Below, in pieces: positions 5,664-7,020 of a stretch of 7,020 bases of DNA. The stretch comes from Actinomycetota bacterium. Its GTDB lineage: Bacteria; Actinomycetota; Acidimicrobiia; Acidimicrobiales; Iamiaceae. How positions within the stretch are numbered: position 1 is the stretch's first letter; every line of letters begins with the position of its first letter. The stretch spans positions 1 through 7,020 of the forward strand of contig JADGOP010000124.1 in NCBI GenBank assembly GCA_017882935.1, written 5' to 3'. The notes beneath the pieces are model-generated. The model did no database searches. It saw only the letters and a program-made list of their open reading frames with translations, and was not told the DNA's origin. The position numbers were made by a program, and so were the translations under genes.

Positions 5664-6497
5664 ATGCGCCTCGGGGTCACCGTGTTCCTCACCGATCAGG
5701 GCATCGACCCGGTCACCCTGGCCACAGCGGTCGAGGAACGTGGCTTCCACGCCCTCTACCTCCCCGAGCACACCCACCTTCCCGTGCGCCACGCGCTGCC
5801 GCCGTCGCTCGTCGAGGGCGTCGACATCGAGCACTACCGCCGCAGCCTCGACCCCCTCGTGGCGCTGTCGATGGCGGCGGCGGTCACGACCCGGCTGGGC
5901 CTCGGCACCGGTGTGCTCCTCGTGGCGCAGCACGATGTCATCGGTTTGGCCAAGCAGATCGCCACCCTCGACCGGGCCAGCGGTGGGCGCTTCACGCTCG
6001 GGGTCGGCTTCGGCTGGAACCGCGAGGAGCTCGAGGACCACGGCGTCGAGTTCCCGCGGCGCCGCGAGGTCGTGGCCGAGAAGCTGCGGTGCATGCAGGC
6101 GCTGTGGTCACAGGACGAGGCCTCGTACGAGGGCGAGTTCGTGTCGCTCCAGCCGGCCTACGCCTGGCCGAAGCCGGTGCAGCAGCCGCGGGTGCGGACG
6201 CTCATCGGCGGGGGAGCGGGACCCAAGCTGTTCGAAGCCATCGCCGCCGATGCCGACGGGTGGATGCCCATCGGCGGGGCCGGCCTGTCGGCGGCGCTGC
6301 CGGAGCTGCGCGCCGCGTTCGAGCGCGCCGGGCGCGACCCCGCCACGCTCGACGTCGTCCCGTTCGGCACCATCGCCGACGAGGGCAAGCTGGCGCACTA
6401 CGAGTCGCTCGGCTGCTCCGAGGTGGTGCTGCGGGTACCCATGGGCCCTGCGGACGACGTCCTCCGGGCGCTCGACGAGCTGGCCCGCTTCACCTGA
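5664..6497 (+). CDS. LLM-class F420-dependent oxidoreductase (Rv2161c-like)
   Basis: This 277-aa protein is a luciferase-like TIM-barrel enzyme of the short type annotated as probable F420-dependent oxidoreductases (Rv2161c-like family, known from mycobacteria). Such enzymes transfer hydride between reduced deazaflavin F420 and a substrate that is mostly unknown. Visible features are the N-terminal strand MRLGVTVF, PEHTH (34-38), GGRFTLGVGFGWNREEL (107-123) followed by DHG (125-127), and the DGWMPIGG segment. The GxGFGWNxEEL-HG block is the clearest family mark. The start ATG 5664 has no RBS and seems leaderless. It is divergent from the SDR and shares its operator, which suggests joint action on one compound, for example reduction of an enone beside alcohol/ketone interconversion; this is inference. 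It ends 24 nt from the convergent gene on the right. F420 use is inferred from the family, not proven by a residue. Confidence 0.88.
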   Translation: MRLGVTVFLTDQGIDPVTLATAVEERGFHALYLPEHTHLPVRHALPPSLVEGVDIEHYRRSLDPLVALSMAAAVTTRLGLGTGVLLVAQHDVIGLAKQIATLDRASGGRFTLGVGFGWNREELEDHGVEFPRRREVVAEKLRCMQALWSQDEASYEGEFVSLQPAYAWPKPVQQPRVRTLIGGGAGPKLFEAIAADADGWMPIGGAGLSAALPELRAAFERAGRDPATLDVVPFGTIADEGKLAHYESLGCSEVVLRVPMGPADDVLRALDELARFT

Positions 6498-6521
6498 CAG
6501 ACTGCGGGCCGGGCGCGATGC

Positions 6522-7020
6522 TCAGCCGTTGAGCAAGGGTGCCACCTCGGCGCCGAACAGGGCCATCTGGTCGCACTGCTCCTCGACGCTGCGCGAGCGG
6601 AAGCGGATCTGGAGGTGCTGCACGCCGAGGTCGCGCCACTCGCGGGCGTCCTCGGCGATGCGTTCGGCGGAGCCCGACAGGGTGGGGCCCGCGTCCCATG
6701 ACGGCTCACCGAGGTAGTAGAAGTCGGCGATCGCGCCGACGGCGCACGGCTCCGAGATGCCCGCCTCGGCGCGGGTCGTGTTGAGCAGGTCGATGGCACC
6801 CGGCAGGTCGGCCTTGGAGATGCCCTGCGGCAGCCAGCCATCGCCCTTGCGGGCCGCCCGGCGGATCGAGGCCGGTGCCGAGCCGCCGACCCAGATGGCC
6901 GGGCGCGGCTGCTGCACGGGCCGCGGCGACGAGCCGAGCCCGTCGACGAACTCGTGGGTGAGGTGCAGCTTCACCTGGTCGATGCGCTCGTCGAGCAACT
7001 TGCCGCGGCTCGCGAAGTCG
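6522..7020 (-). CDS. LLM-class oxidoreductase, C-terminal part (cut by window edge)
   Basis: The last 165 codons of a luciferase-like oxidoreductase are present; the N-terminal barrel half lies beyond base 7020. The visible part begins D-F-A-S-R-G-K-L-L-D-E-R-I-D, the usual helix in which RGxxLDE appears, so the frame continues upstream and the TTG at 6998 is not a start. IWVGGSAPASIRRAARKGDGWLP is the conserved phosphate-binding and DGW segment of F420-type LLM enzymes, and the end G-V-Q-H-L-Q-I-R-F-R is the last barrel strand. It is convergent with the complete F420-type gene, with 24 nt between the stop codons. The two proteins share the fold but differ clearly in this region, so a recent duplication is unlikely. 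The substrate is unknown. Confidence 0.85.
   Translation of the reverse strand, partial: DFASRGKLLDERIDQVKLHLTHEFVDGLGSSPRPVQQPRPAIWVGGSAPASIRRAARKGDGWLPQGISKADLPGAIDLLNTTRAEAGISEPCAVGAIADFYYLGEPSWDAGPTLSGSAERIAEDAREWRDLGVQHLQIRFRSRSVEEQCDQMALFGAEVAPLLNG

Noticed and set aside
6498..6521. Possible bidirectional terminator between the convergent LLM genes
   Set aside because: The 24-nt gap holds no convincing stem-loop or T-tract.

Overview
This is a very GC-rich window of densely packed genes. It suggests a high-GC actinobacterium (Actinomycetota), possibly an Acidimicrobiia-like or mycolata-related lineage. The reasons are the GTG starts, a gene that looks leaderless, several luciferase-like (LLM) flavin/F420-type oxidoreductases, a Baeyer-Villiger-type monooxygenase and an encapsulin locus. 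The class assignment is inference. No RNA gene, IS element, CRISPR array or phage gene is visible, and no gene-free stretch exceeds 300 bases.

Layout, left to right. (1) Bases 1-432, minus strand: an encapsulated ferritin-like protein (EncFtn) with a C-terminal cargo-loading peptide, followed 31 nt downstream by the first codons of the family 1 encapsulin shell gene, which leaves the window at base 1. Together they form an iron-storage nanocompartment. (2) 505-2058, minus: a flavin monooxygenase of Baeyer-Villiger type. (3) 2197-3327, minus: a flavin-dependent LLM oxidoreductase with a KstR-like 14-bp operator upstream. (4) 3429-4742, minus: a soluble PAS-PAS-GGDEF diguanylate cyclase. (5) 4828-5604, minus: a classical short-chain dehydrogenase/reductase (SDR). 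It is divergent from (6) 5664-6497, plus: an F420-type LLM oxidoreductase. The 59-bp gap between them carries a near-ideal TetR-type inverted repeat placed over the likely promoter. (7) 6522-7020, minus: the C-terminal part of a third LLM oxidoreductase, convergent with gene 6 and cut by the right edge.

How the genes fit together. The SDR, LLM and BVMO enzymes are of the kinds used in oxidative catabolism of steroids, terpenoids or other cyclic ketones and alcohols (alcohol to ketone to ester/lactone). The two operator-like palindromes suggest TetR-family control. The shared pathway is inference: the genes are in at least three transcription units and no dedicated ring-degradation gene is in view. 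The encapsulin/EncFtn pair is the firmest functional system here. It is a known type of system, not a new one. I see no clearly undescribed system. The points most worth a second look are the unusual EncFtn tail, the two operators and a strong hairpin in front of the monooxygenase.
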